From contig JBCAML010000009.1 of the NCBI GenBank assembly GCA_038503075.1, positions 62,001 through 126,000 on the forward strand: 64,000 bases of DNA, in the 5' to 3' direction. Under the pieces are notes generated by a model, which had not been told where the DNA came from, did no database searches, and saw only the letters and a list, made by a program, of their open reading frames with translations. The position numbers and the translations under genes are program-made. The DNA is from Gyromitra esculenta. Taxonomy: Eukaryota; Ascomycota; Pezizomycetes; Pezizales; Discinaceae. Positions 53,336 through 64,000 of the stretch are shown piece by piece; positions within the stretch are counted from its first letter, which is position 1, and each line of letters begins with the position of its first letter.

Positions 53336-54079
53336 GGCTTTGTAACCTTTTTTTCGGATTTTGAAAAATTGTCCGTTTGGCTTTTGGGAAGCTCCAATCG
53401 TTGGGTATTCATACTTCCCCAATTGCGAGCCACAAAAAACTACACTACTAGTGAGAAGGGGCATTGTTATCCGCATCTGGGCCTCGGCACCCGGTGGGAA
53501 ACAAATGACTTTTTTGTCTTGGATATCACTAAATCAGGAGTATTAACAATCACTGTGATGGAAAATCTCGCCTCCTACCGCAGCTACTTAATTTGTGTAC
53601 AGCTACAGCTTCTGTACAGGTGCGGAAGCGAGCTCGGCTTACCAGGGATTCTTCCTGCATGCCGGTAGTTAATTAAACTCTGGGAAAATCGCTTATTCGC
53701 CAATAGATTAAACAGCACCTCGGGATAAGGCTTGGGCCTCGAGTCCATTTTCGGGAGTCCGGACGAGTACGTAAAGACCTGATTTTCGGCAAAGCACTTT
53801 AGCGATAAGAGCATTTCTGCGAGGAATATCACGCTTTAGTTAGAAGTTTTAATATAGTGCCCAGCATTGAGTAGCGGCTTGTGTTGATTGCCTCCCCAAG
53901 TCAATGAGCCAGGAGAATAGAGGAATTGCAGTCGTCTTTGTTTCCGTGCCGTAGTCGGAGAGATTCAAAGTCCGACGCTGGGAATAACTATATATATCTC
54001 TGCTGGATAGTCAGCAGAGATACGAAACTCTGAGTCTTCAACCTTTTGCTTTTCGATACGTATACAACACCCTACCATC
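53336..54079. promoter_or_regulatory. Bidirectional promoter between GGPP synthase and cyclase
   Basis: The two genes are head to head across this 744-bp space. An AT-rich TATATATAT at 53989-53997 lies 83 bp before the cyclase ATG. An open minus-strand frame (53832-53584, 82 residues) and the upstream extension of the GGPP synthase frame (to 53476) lie inside; either could be an unrecognised leader exon or chance. Confidence 0.6.
53996..54021. promoter_or_regulatory. Perfect 10-bp palindrome with 6-nt centre
   Basis: ATCTCTGCTG and CAGCAGAGAT are exact inverted repeats separated by GATAGT. The palindrome directly follows the TATATATAT stretch, about 60 bp before the cyclase start codon. It could be a dimeric transcription-factor site or a leader hairpin. 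Confidence 0.7.
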
Positions 54080-57000
54080 ATGACCAAAGACCACTACACC
54101 GAATTGCCATGGCATAGTCAGGCGCAAAGATTGCTCGATTGGATTGTTAGCCGATATGACGAAAAATACGGACTCAGTTCTATGAGTGGCAGTATATACG
54201 ACACCGCCTGGGTTTCGCTCGTTTCTAAGACTATTGATGGTAAGCAGGAATGGGTTTTCCCTGAATGCTTCCAATTTGTATTTGCCAGTCAACTGGCGGA
54301 CGGTGGCTGGGCCAAGTACGGTGACCCGTTTGACCGGCTGATGAATACGCTGGCTGCTCTTTTATCCCTCGTTCGACATAGAAAGACATCACTATGGCCC
54401 GGAAGCGATGTAGATATCACCGAAAAGATACGCAAGGCCAATGATTTCCTCACGGCCCATTTACTCGAATGGGACGTGACGACGACAGATAATGTTGGCT
54501 TTGAGCTATTAATCCCAGCGATGCTAGGGTACTTGGAGGATGAAGGTTTCCTCTTTGAGTTCCCAGGGAAGGCAGCCCTGTATGAGCTAAATGCAAAAAA
54601 GATGGCGATTTTTCACCCGGCAATCATATACAACAAATCCACCACGCTGCTACATTCGCTGGAAGGGTTCATTGGAAAAGTAGACTTTGACAAACTGAAG
54701 CATCATGTGGTCGATGGAAGTTTGATGGCATCGCCGTCATCGACGGCCGCGTACTTGATGAACTGCTCAGTTTGGGACGAGGAGTCCGAGAAATATCTTC
54801 GCCACGTTGTCCAGAATTGTCGGCCTTACGGAGAAGGTGGTGTACCATCCGCGTTTCCAACGACAATTTTCGAGCTGTCTTGGGTGAGACTCCACCTCGA
54901 AAATTCTTAGGCATCTGTGGACCAAGCTTATAGTTATACTTATAGGTTATATGTAATCTTTTTGAGAATGGGTTTAAGTGGGAATTCCTGAGCTCTTGCT
55001 CGCTACGAAAGATAACTAGTATACTAGAAATAGCCCTCTCTGAAGGGAATGGGCTTGTTGGCTTCGGTAGGCTACTTGATTTGTGCTGCATGGGATGTTG
55101 AAGTTTCTGACCTTCAAAAAGCTCCAGGATTAAGTTCTGATGCGGACGACACGGCAAAAGCCATAGTTGCTCTCCACTACCTTGGTGTCCAAGTATCTCT
55201 AGAAGCCTTAGTTACGAAATATGAGGCAAATAATCACTTCCGTACATATGAGCTCGAACGTAACCCGAGTTTTACAGTTAATTGCAATGTCCTTTTAGCT
55301 CTGCTGCATGCACCTGAACCAGAGCTTTATCAACTACAAGTTGTGAAAACGGTCAGCTTTCTGTGTGATAGGTGGTGGGCAGCGGATGGGAAAGTTGAAG
55401 AGAAATGGGTAAATCTGCACTCAATGGTTTCTAGTTGAGCTACTATGGTTTACTGATTTATCATTAGCATTTATCCCAATACTATAGTTTCATGCTGTTA
55501 TCGCAGGCCGTCATCAGATTCCTTCACGTCTGGGGTAGAGGCCATCTCCCGAAGGTTTCTAGGGTATTGATTCGCCATAAGATACCGATCATGCTTATGC
55601 AGGTATTGCTTCGCACGCTTCATACGCAAGCGGTGGACAGTTCTTTCGGTAGTAAAAGCTCTCTCGAGGAGACAGCTTATGCTATCATCGCTCTTGCAAA
55701 TCTGGCCTCCCTTCCCTTCGTCAGGATGTCGCCAATATATCCTCAAGTGGAAGTAGCGATCTCCAGTGCTCGCGCCTTCCTTCGACGGCATGGCGGAACT
55801 GGTGCTCCTTACATCAACAGCGCCGAATACCTCTGGGTTGAGAAGGTGACCTACGCCTCCGACAATCTCCACAGTTCCTATATCCTCGGTGCGATGAACG
55901 CTCCAGTCCCAACGTACATACTTCCTATGGAAGTCGAAACTCTCGCCGTTATTCCATTCGATAGAGTACATAAATTTACAAGCTTCTACTCGCGGGTTCC
56001 CTTGTTTTCTGAACAACCCACGTGGAAACTTCAAGGTTCGCTGATGGAAGCCTATCTTTTTCTCCCCGAGCTTAGCCGAATCAAGCTCGATGTTTTTGAT
56101 AGGAAAGGATTTCGCGAGGATAAATATCTAGAATATATCCCCTTTTCCTGGGTAGGCCCAAGCAATTTAGATGGAACATTCTTGGGATCGAATCTGCTGT
56201 TTGACCTCAGTTTAATAGCGCTATTAAACTATCAAGTCGACGAATATGTCGAGGCCGTGATCGGGATCACATTCTCGAGCAGGCTGGAAGATGTTATTCG
56301 AGTCATTAAAGCTATCTTCGCAGGGAGAGGGTTCGATGAGTATGGGGATGCCAAAGATAATTCTGGACTCAGTGAGAAAGTAAACTTCAACAACAGAATA
56401 GACGGCCATCCCAACGGCAGAGCCAAGGGCCATGCAAATGGAGAAGGCAGCAATCACATTGGAATCGAAATTTATGGCTCCGCTGACGGACACGAAAACG
56501 AGGACCCACATGGGATCGCTGTCGGTAAAAAGAGCGATGCGATCACTCCCCCGTCACTCCCAATCCCGAAAGGAATGTCCAGTGTCTATCGGAAGCTTTC
56601 CAAATTCGTCGAGACTGTCCTTAATCACCCGCGCATCTCCAACGCCCATCCCCACAACACAAAATACCTTGTACAAGAACTTCGTGCGTACCTCCTCGCT
56701 CAGGTTTCCCAAGGCGTCAACAATGAACGCTTCCGACGACAGAAAGCCGATCAGAGAACATTCGAAACCCCACATACCTCGTACCGGAAGTGGGCGCGTG
56801 GTGCTGCCTCAGAGCACGTTTCGTGCCACTATGCATTCGCCTTTCTGGTTTGCCTCTTAAGCCACCAGATCGGGGGTGGAGAGGATTGCTTCCCGACCCA
56901 AGAGATGAAGTACGTTGCCGAAGATTGCTGCTCACATCTGGCAGCGTTATGCAGGATGTATAACGACTATGGATCTATTAACAGAGACCGCGATGAAGGA

Positions 57001-57243
57001 AATATCAATTCAATCAACTTTCCTGAGTTCTCAGCTCGTGAGACAGAGGACAGCGAGTTGAAAAAAAAGTTAATGAGACTGGCTCAATATGAACGAAGGT
57101 GTTTGGAGAACGGGATGAAAGAACTAGAGATATTGTGTGGGAAAGAACGAAAGAGAGTATTTCAGGTGATGCGGATGTATTGTAATACTGTAGACTTCTA
57201 TGGTCAGTTGTATGTTCTCAAGGATCTCACATGCAGGATATAA
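54080..57243 (+). CDS. Bifunctional copalyl diphosphate/kaurene-type diterpene synthase
   Basis: Four exons, 54080-54883, 54946-55066, 55122-55408 and 55468-57243, give 995 residues, close to the size of fungal CPS/KS enzymes. The class II (cyclising) half has GSIYDTAWVSL, QLADGGW near residue 72 and the catalytic DxDD motif as SDADDTAK at 315-318. The class I (ionising) half has DEYVE at 662-666, in place of plant DDxxD, and the metal-binding NDYGSINRD from about residue 903. The enzyme would convert GGPP first to a copalyl-type diphosphate and then to a tetra- or tricyclic diterpene. Motifs alone cannot tell ent-kaurene from phyllocladane, aphidicolane or pimarane products. An unusual Asn/Gly/His-rich linker (about residues 700-760) separates the two class I motifs. 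All splice sites are good. Confidence 0.93.
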
Positions 57244-57938
57244 ACCTTTAATTATTTTGTACGTAGGCTGGATAAGAAGCATAACACTGTACCGCGATTT
57301 TTAGCTACATGTATCTAGATAGACAAACTGTTTCATATATTATGTAGATTTCTGAGAGTTCTAAGGGAATAGGATTGCAGTTATTGAGTTAGTGGCCGTG
57401 GTGTTTGCTTGAAGACAGTAGAAAATGCCCCCATATCGAGAGCTAAAGAGAGCCCCTAAATCGCCATATGCGGCATCTACTTTCTACCCTACCTGTCCCC
57501 GTGCGCCGTTTAATCGAACAGATAGCTGTTCATACTTTAATTCTCGCCCTCCAATAATTAAAATTCTACATTTTCAAATTCCTCTTTCTACGAAATCTCA
57601 CTTTAAACACAATACCATTGTTACAATTAAGCTATAAGGGCGCTGTAGCTTACGTTTTATAAACCTTATTTATAAAAATATAGGCCCACTGGTTTGTAAA
57701 TGGAGCCATCGTTTAGGCCTACAATTTCCAGCCTCTGTTCCAAAGGCTTGCTCAGGCCAAGCATGACAAGCCAAGAAGCACGTATGTAGGAGAATTCGTC
57801 AGCTGCTATGCTGTCTGCGTACATAAGATGGAGATATATAAATAATAAGTTCTAGTCTCACAACGTTACAAAGATCTTTGCACCACCGGCCCCTCGCTAC
57901 CAAGCTCAGCCACTGGTGAACCGATCGGTTAGACACTA
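57244..57938. other. 3' region of the cyclase gene
   Basis: No supported gene. The frame at 57425-57637 is AT-rich and featureless. The first 100 bp presumably hold the cyclase 3' UTR. Confidence 0.45.
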
Positions 57939-58384
57939 CAGTGCTTCCCTACTTACCGGCGCTCCCTCGGTAACGGCGCGGCGTTTGGGCCACTAGAATT
58001 TAGAAGCACCAAAAACAATTGGAAAAACTCAAAAAAAATGCGAGTTGAGGAATAATATTAGTAGAGTAATATAGGAGAAAATCTAATGTGTGCAATTGTT
58101 CTTGGTTGCAGTAGCCCATCTCTAGAGTTGGGGTTTTGTGCTGGTTTAGTTTGTGTAAAGAGCCATATGCATGACCACAATACTTGGCTACAAGAACAGG
58201 GACAACACTAGACTCAACAAGTTTGTATAAATTAAACTCGGTAGACTATACACCAGATATCATGCTATCATACTGTAAATTTTCAGTACATCCTACAAAT
58301 GCTTGTTGGGAAACTTCGGGCGTTGTAATCTGGTCAAAATGCTGCGCCGTTACCGAGGGAGCGCCGGTAGGTAGGGAAGTACTG
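57939..58384. mobile_element. 446-bp MITE, CAGT-ended, with 41-bp inverted repeats
   Basis: The left end CAGTGCTTCCCTACTTACCG and the inverted right end CAGTACTTCCCTACCTACCG both continue through GCGCTCCCTCGGTAACGGCGC, with two mismatches in 41 bp. TA flanks both sides (57937-57938 and 58385-58386). The interior has no transposase; the frame at 58184-58387 simply runs out through the right repeat. It fits the pogo/Fot1 or Tc1 group. Confidence 0.92.
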
Positions 58385-59474
58385 TAATTATCGCAGAAAC
58401 GTTAAAATAAACTCTATTAGCGACTTTCCTGATGATTTTCCCGACGATGTGGTGGAGCACGAAATTGGGGAAGGAAGCGAACGATATCACGTGATATCTC
58501 GCATGATGGGGGTTGGGGTGAAAACGACGGTGAGTGGGTGGTTCTTATATCCTTTGACAAGATCACGGCTCTGTATCTATCATCCATTATCCCATCTATT
58601 CAATACACTCTATAAACGGCTTATTTTCTAGTAAATCAGCAAGAACGGAGGTCTATTTCGAACTGTGCGTAAAGCTTGGGACGCGCTGGGAGAGAACGGA
58701 TCCGCTCCTGGCCCTGCATATAACCTCCTCTGAGCGTGCTAAACGCGCTATGGGCGCCTGACGATCGCGCTCCTGTCGTGCTGCTTCTAAAGCCTAACTA
58801 GTAGGCAGTAGGTGTAAATTTGTTGATTTTCTAGAGTACTACTAATCTACATACATATATGGCTCTCTGCTCTCCACTCTGTTCTTACACCCATCTTGCC
58901 CCCCTGCCCACCTGCCCTTCGCCCTACCCTCCATCCTACTCTCTGCCCGCTCTTCGCTACCCGTTCTTAACAGTTGAACAGGCAGCATATAGGGCTTGCT
59001 AGGGCAGTTGACCTTGCAGTCGAACGAGGGGTATAGCGCGCGCAATGCTTAATGTAGATAACCCATTTGGCTTGCTATAGCTACACCCACGGCTAGCTAA
59101 ATTGCTTAGGAAAAGGTAAAGGATCTATAGTTATACTAATAAAGCTATATATCTTTTTACTTGGTTCTGCAAAGTGTGGCTGGGCGGAATAAAACTCGGA
59201 TTACAACTGTAAAAGATAACAATACATAGGAGAACGTTCTGAAAAATATCGAAAAGATGACCGAATATACGCATCATCCACAATTGTATTTTCTCTGCCT
59301 TGGTAGTAAATTTAAAGACTAATATAGAGAGTGCAGACATCTAAAAAAAGACTGCATTAGGAACAGCAGCGACGGAGATATAAACCGAAGGGTTCTTTAA
59401 GACAAAGGTATTCCACTGGGAGATTTGGTTGGTATACATTTACCCGTGCGTGCGCCATATATGGATGTCGCTAG
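58385..59474. other. Intergenic, low-complexity parts
   Basis: No supported gene. The segment 58860-58980 is strongly C/T-rich on the plus strand. No repeat structure was defined. Confidence 0.4.
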
Positions 59475-60210
59475 GGCAGCCGCTCTACCCCCGAGGTTAA
59501 TGAATCAGGTAATGCATCATTTTTTACAGCAAAATATTTGTGTGGGTAAAGCATCAGTAAATGAATCACTATAATGTATGGGTAAAGCATCAATAAATGA
59601 ATCATTAATTTGTATGAGAAAACCATTGGGAAATGTGTATATTAGTAGTGGGTAAGGCATCTGGAAAGGCATCTGGAAAGTCGTAATAAGGGAAATCCGA
59701 TGCCTTACCATCCCTTTACCCTTCCTTTACCATCCCTTTACCCTCCCTTTAACTGCCCTAAAAACTCGAAAAAAAAACATTTTAAAAAGTGAAGTTCTCA
59801 TTGCTGGAGTTGAACCTTCACCCTTGAGAGTCCACATATGGATCATCAACCTCTAAGTAGATCTTAACCACCTACACTACCGATTTCTATGAGAGCTACT
59901 TGAAATGCTACTTTACAAGCAGATGTGTGGGGTAAATTTTTGGGAAAGGCATCAGGAAAAGCATCAGATAAGGCATCAGACAAGGCATCAGGGAATGTGT
60001 ACTTGGGAAAGGCATCGAGAAATGTGTACAGGAAAAGCATCAGGCAATGTGTATGTGAGAAAATGCATCAGCTAATGTGTAGGGCAATGCATCTCATGAT
60101 GCTTTTCCAACAGACATACCCCTAAAGCACATTTATTAGCACATTACCCTAAGTATTTTGTATGGGCAATGTGTAAATTGATTCATTACCTCGCGCTGTA
60201 GAGCCGGCCT
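59475..60210. mobile_element. Inverted-repeat element packed with GCATCA sub-repeats
   Basis: The left end carries CGAGGTTAATGAATCA (from 59492) and the right end the complement CGAGGTAATGAATCA (to about 60193). A looser outer pair, GCAGCCGCTCTAC / GCCGGCTCTAC, extends the symmetry, giving a total of about 735 bp. Inside, short direct repeats of the type GGGTAAAGCATCA, GGAAAGGCATCA and AATGTGTA occur at least a dozen times, on the left half (59520-59760) and right half (59930-60120). A tRNA-like B-box (minus strand, near 59802-59815) sits in the middle. No transposase is seen; the class is undetermined. Confidence 0.7.
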
Positions 60211-61070
60211 TGCTGTTGAACGGGGTGTACTGGACGCACTGGACGTCATTGACATGCCGGACTTACAATTAGGGCGGGCAAAGAAGCAAAGGTATGGGCC
60301 TATGGGCGTACTCAGCGTAGGAGCGAATAGAACGTACTGTTAGAGCGAGCAATAGAACGAATATATGAACGTAGAGGACGCAGCTGGGCGTACGAACGTA
60401 CTGTAGATATAGGTACATGTAGTACCTTTCATTCATGGGGTAGAGCGCCAAGGCGTCTGTTGTGACTCTAAACGCCACCAGGAATCCACAACTACTACCT
60501 GTGACCTACATGTACCAATCACAGCCAAAGTTCGGATACGAAGAGCTATCCTAATTATTCTCTACTCGCTGAAGATAACTACCAATAAATGGCTGATATT
60601 TCGAGCATGATGTAAGCAGCCTTGGATCACGTCGGTAGGCCCAGATCTCACACCTACACGTGACTCCCGACTTAGACTGACCCCCTCAGTTACCTACACC
60701 CAGACCAGATCCATAGCTTAAATTGAGGCTATTATATACGCTATCATATCACGAGTGCTCTCAGAATTTACGTTCATCGTATTTTTATCTCAAACATACT
60801 TATTTTCAAAACCGCTTCAGCCAGAGGTTAAAATTACCCCGCATTTGCGTATAACAGAGAGGTTCTGCCGGGCTTCATCCTCGTGTCATCAACAACCTCT
60901 TGGCCTGTTCTTAAAATGGGCGGTGTTTCGGCTCTGGTGGGCTCCGTCTCGGGGATCGGTCCTCTTACCAAGCGCGTATTTTTATCTTCTTATCTAGCTT
61001 GTTTAGTGGCGCCCCTGCCCATTTGATTGCGTAAACGGCTAATGCATAAGTCTTTACTAGCCCGCTCGGA
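60211..61070. other. Upstream region of the NACHT gene
   Basis: No complete gene is supported. An ATG at 60916 opens a short frame (MGGVSALVGSVSGIG) with a GTATTT donor after it, which could be the first exon of the NACHT gene. I could not join it in phase to the exon at 61071. Confidence 0.4.
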
Positions 61071-64000
61071 GTGAAAAGTGCCTGGCAAGTAGCTGTTGAA
61101 CTTCATGTTTCTCAGTTATCTAAAGAGCAGAGAGATATCTTCTCGACGCCGACAAGTCTAGATGACCTTGTTACGCTTTTGAAAAAATCTCAAAAGGCTG
61201 GGAAACGTAGCAAGACGTCAAAGCTTATGGAATTCTTGGATAAGTATTCTCAGCCTTTGCAACAGTTTCAGGGAGCAATCGAGGTAGCAGCCCAAACGAA
61301 TGCTGGAATTGGGTATGTTAGCAATTTTTCCTGCTTCTTCCCCCTTCCTCAAAGGGCTAACACTGATTACCATAGTTGTCCAATTTGGGCTCCTATGAAG
61401 CTGTTGTTCATCATTATTGAGAAGCATACACGTGCACACGACATACTCGCGGAGCAGCTAACGAAACTGGTATCTGCCCTACCACGGTACGAAAAGTACG
61501 AAAATATTTTTCAATCTTCAGAAATACTACAAGACGCACTGGGGAACCTCTATGCCGATTATATCAATTTTTGTGTTCGGGTAGTTAAGCATTTCTCGCG
61601 GAACGGCTTTAGTATGCCTTTCAACTCCTTACCACAGCTGTGAATGAAAGGAAGAAGATCCAGAAACCTAATTTTGGCGCTGGTAGGGAACCTGTTTCGT
61701 TCACTTGGAAGGCCATTCGAGGACGAATTTAAAGAGGTTTTGGCTGCAATAAAACAACACGGTAAAGATGTTGATGCTAATGCACTTGCTGCCCATATGG
61801 AGGACGGCCATAAGATTCATTTAGAGAATCTCACTTTTCAAGAAAGTTGGTCAACTTTTCCTATCATATACCCCCTTTTATTTGAGAGAAAACCCTTATC
61901 CATAGCCCCCACCCCTTTTTTTCTTTTTTCTCCCCACTAACTTACCATCAAGAGAATGACCGAGAGAAAACATTGATCTGGCTCTGTCCTTCAATCTTCG
62001 ATTCCGAGGATACGCAGTACTTGAAAAATTGGGTTCCCGAAACCTGCCAATGGATTCTCTCAAAGGATGAATATCTCCAATGGAGAAGTCCAGACAGCCC
62101 AGAGTCAAGTCCAAGGCTTTTGTGGATCTCGGGTAATGCTGGAGTTGGGAAAACGTTCAACTCGCATGTAAGTGTCTGAATTTTGCAAACTCTAGTGTGA
62201 TTTTGCTAGTGTCTAATATTCTGCCTCAAGTTCGTGCTGAAAAAACTCGAGACTGCTGGAGTTCCCACAGTATCTTTTTTCTTCAACTCGAAGCAAGAAG
62301 ATAGCGGGAAACGTACGGCCGTCGCCTTCCTCAGAACCCTAATACACCAGCTTCTTGATCCCATGACTGGCCCAAAAGCCAATCCTTCAACCTATTTCCC
62401 TATTTTGAAAGAATTGAGAGCTTCAAGCGGGCATGAAAAAGCAAACTCGTTCAATCAACTCTGGCGAATTGCCGCCGATATTTTGTCATCAGTACCAAAT
62501 CTGCACATTATCCTTGATGCCCTAGACGAATGTGATCCTCTGGAACGAGCCGATCTAATGGAAAAACTTAGTTCTCTATGTCGATCAGCCTGTAGTTTGA
62601 AGATCGTCATCACTAGTCGGCCTGAGCTAGACTTGGACGAAATATTCAAAGGAATTGCCACCGAGATCGATCTCCAACTACGGTTCCAGAAGAATGATGT
62701 AAATCCAGATATACAGAAATATGTTCAGAGTAGAATCCAGAAATCAAGAACGCTTAAAAATCCCTCCGTGAAAAACCACGTGGAAAGTGTGCTTATCAAC
62801 CATTCCGATGTAAGTACTGCCAACCAATAGTCCCCTAAGAAAAAACATCCTAGGATATAGCCGAGTACGGCAGTTTTAGCACTCGGAAATGGCCTAATTG
62901 TTTTGATAGGGAATGTTTCTGTACGTCAGACTTATGCTCGATGAATTGGAGCGGGAGCCAACTGCCAAAGAAGTCCGTAAAAGGCTCAATCTTTTACCCA
63001 AGGATTTGCTCAGTTACTACCGTACCGTCCTCGACCAGATAGCCCAAGGCCCCGAAGGGAGCCGCCAACTGGCACGAAATATTTTCTTATGGGTCATTAC
63101 GGCACAGCGTCCCCTCACGATTCAAGGGCTTGTTGTTGCACTTAGAACTCAAAGGTTATGTGTCTCTAGAAGGGCTGGGTCGAGCGAGGAGTTCCTAGAC
63201 GAGGAGCTGCTCGACCCTGAAAGTCAGATAGTATCGGCTTGTTTCCCCTTAGTAGAGGTTGCTGAGGATGGAACGGTCCAAGTTATTCACACCTCTGTCA
63301 CCCAATATCTGCTTAACCAGAGGATTGACGGTCAGTCGATTGGGATTGTGCCTGTTTATCCTTTCGTATACCGTGTACAGGACGCACATGACGAAGTAGC
63401 TCATACATGCATCACCCATTTATTGATGGCAGCACCAACCATAACTGATTCTCCCGACCCAAGCCCGCTTGATGTAAGGCTTAAATTCCTTTTCACCCAC
63501 AGAATCTAACTCTTAAGACTAACTAATGGGAAAATAGCCTGGAGATAAGGATTTTCTGGTGTATGCTATCATGTCGTGGCCAACCCACGTCTCGGGATGC
63601 CAAAAGTATTCCACAACCCTTAGCGATACTCTTTTAAAGTTTTGCGAACCAGGAAATAAGTCGTTTGTCAACTGGATCCTCCATCGCTCTCGCCTTGACT
63701 TTAGATTCAAGGTTTACTTCCGGCTAAAGACTACGAGGACCTATCCTACCTCTCTTCACATTGCTGTATATTTTCAGTTACCCAAATTGGCCGGACGATT
63801 GATTCACGAAGACTCGAGTATTCTCGAAAAAAGAGATGGAAGCGGTGGAACACCATTACACGTCGCAGCTGATCAGGGATTTGGCGAGTTGGTGCAAATA
63901 CTACAGCAGGGCGGCGCAGAAAACGAGGCCAGAGATCAAACTGAGAAGACTCCTTTGCACCGTGCAGCTATCAATGGTCGAGTCTTACCTACGAATTTAT
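61071..64000 (+). CDS. NACHT-ankyrin STAND protein, 5' end unresolved, 3' end cut by window
   Basis: Exons I can join begin at or before 61071 and continue off the right edge. The N-terminal domain (SAWQVAVELHVSQLSKEQ, SKLMEFLDKYSQPLQQF, CPIWAPMKLLFIIIEKH) matches the helical domain common in front of fungal NACHT proteins (the DUF7708 type). The NTPase follows: P-loop GNAGVGKT (about 62131-62154), a sensor-like FFFNSK, Walker B as IILDALDECD and ITSRPELDL. A winged-helix-like segment and LLPKDLLSYYRTVLDQI come next. Ankyrin repeats begin near 63840 (TPLHVAADQG, TPLHRAAING) and are cut by the window. Introns at 61313-61375, about 62170-62231, 62811-62910 and 63475-63539 have good sites. Near 61613-61655 a stop must be spliced out by a very short intron or is real. 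STAND proteins act as signal-sensing switches, often in self/non-self recognition. Confidence 0.85.

Noticed and set aside
59794..59900. Possible minus-strand tRNA
   Set aside because: Has A-box and B-box-like words and a partial 6/7 acceptor match, but the T-stem does not pair and extra bases lie before the D-arm. Treated as a tRNA-derived remnant inside the repeat element.
59925..60125. 66-residue frame with KASDKASGN repeats
   Set aside because: It is a translation of the GCATCA direct repeats of the element at 59475-60210, not a gene.

Overview
The window is nuclear DNA of a filamentous ascomycete (Pezizomycotina, most likely Eurotiomycete-like; species not determined). Genes are split by many 45-90 nt GT-AG introns with CTAAC/CTGAC-like branch sites. 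The families present are typical of moulds: ankyrin and NACHT STAND proteins, a fucose-specific lectin, a bifunctional diterpene cyclase, SAT4/rhodopsin-type membrane proteins and a fungal CorA-like protein. About half of the window is gene-poor DNA with several families of short TA-flanked inverted-repeat elements. All exon structures were assembled by hand from reading frame, splice signals and family resemblance recalled from memory; no database search was run.

Layout. 0.7-4.9 kb: a membrane-anchored ankyrin-repeat protein. 5.9-11.1 kb: two same-strand genes with MACPF-like (membrane attack complex/perforin) signatures, the second ending in a proline-rich repeat tail. 15.9-17.0 kb: a fucose-specific lectin. 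19.7-22.6 kb: a SET-domain protein and an unrecognised minus-strand gene with an in-frame stop or a cryptic intron. 23.7-24.9 kb: a CorA-like membrane protein. 25.3-29.5 kb: an ankyrin protein bordered by several miniature inverted-repeat elements. 30.0-33.7 kb: two divergently transcribed HNH-nuclease genes with similar two-part architecture. 37.0-39.8 kb: an Erg28-like protein and a secreted FAD-linked oxidase. 43.0-57.2 kb: a SAT4-type membrane protein, a cytochrome P450, a geranylgeranyl diphosphate synthase, and a bifunctional copalyl diphosphate/kaurene-type synthase head-to-head with it. 57.9-60.2 kb: two more inverted-repeat elements. 61.1 kb to the right edge: a NACHT-ankyrin STAND protein that runs off the window.

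How the genes may work together. The GGPP synthase and the CPS/KS-type cyclase share one intergenic promoter region. With the adjacent P450 and perhaps the FAD oxidase and membrane protein, they form the core of a small labdane-type diterpenoid cluster. The left half is rich in genes associated with recognition and defence: a NACHT-ANK STAND protein, other ankyrin proteins, MACPF-like proteins, a glycan-binding lectin and a pair of HNH nucleases. Whether these act together is inference. The HNH pair and the MACPF pair are the most likely places for poorly described biology.
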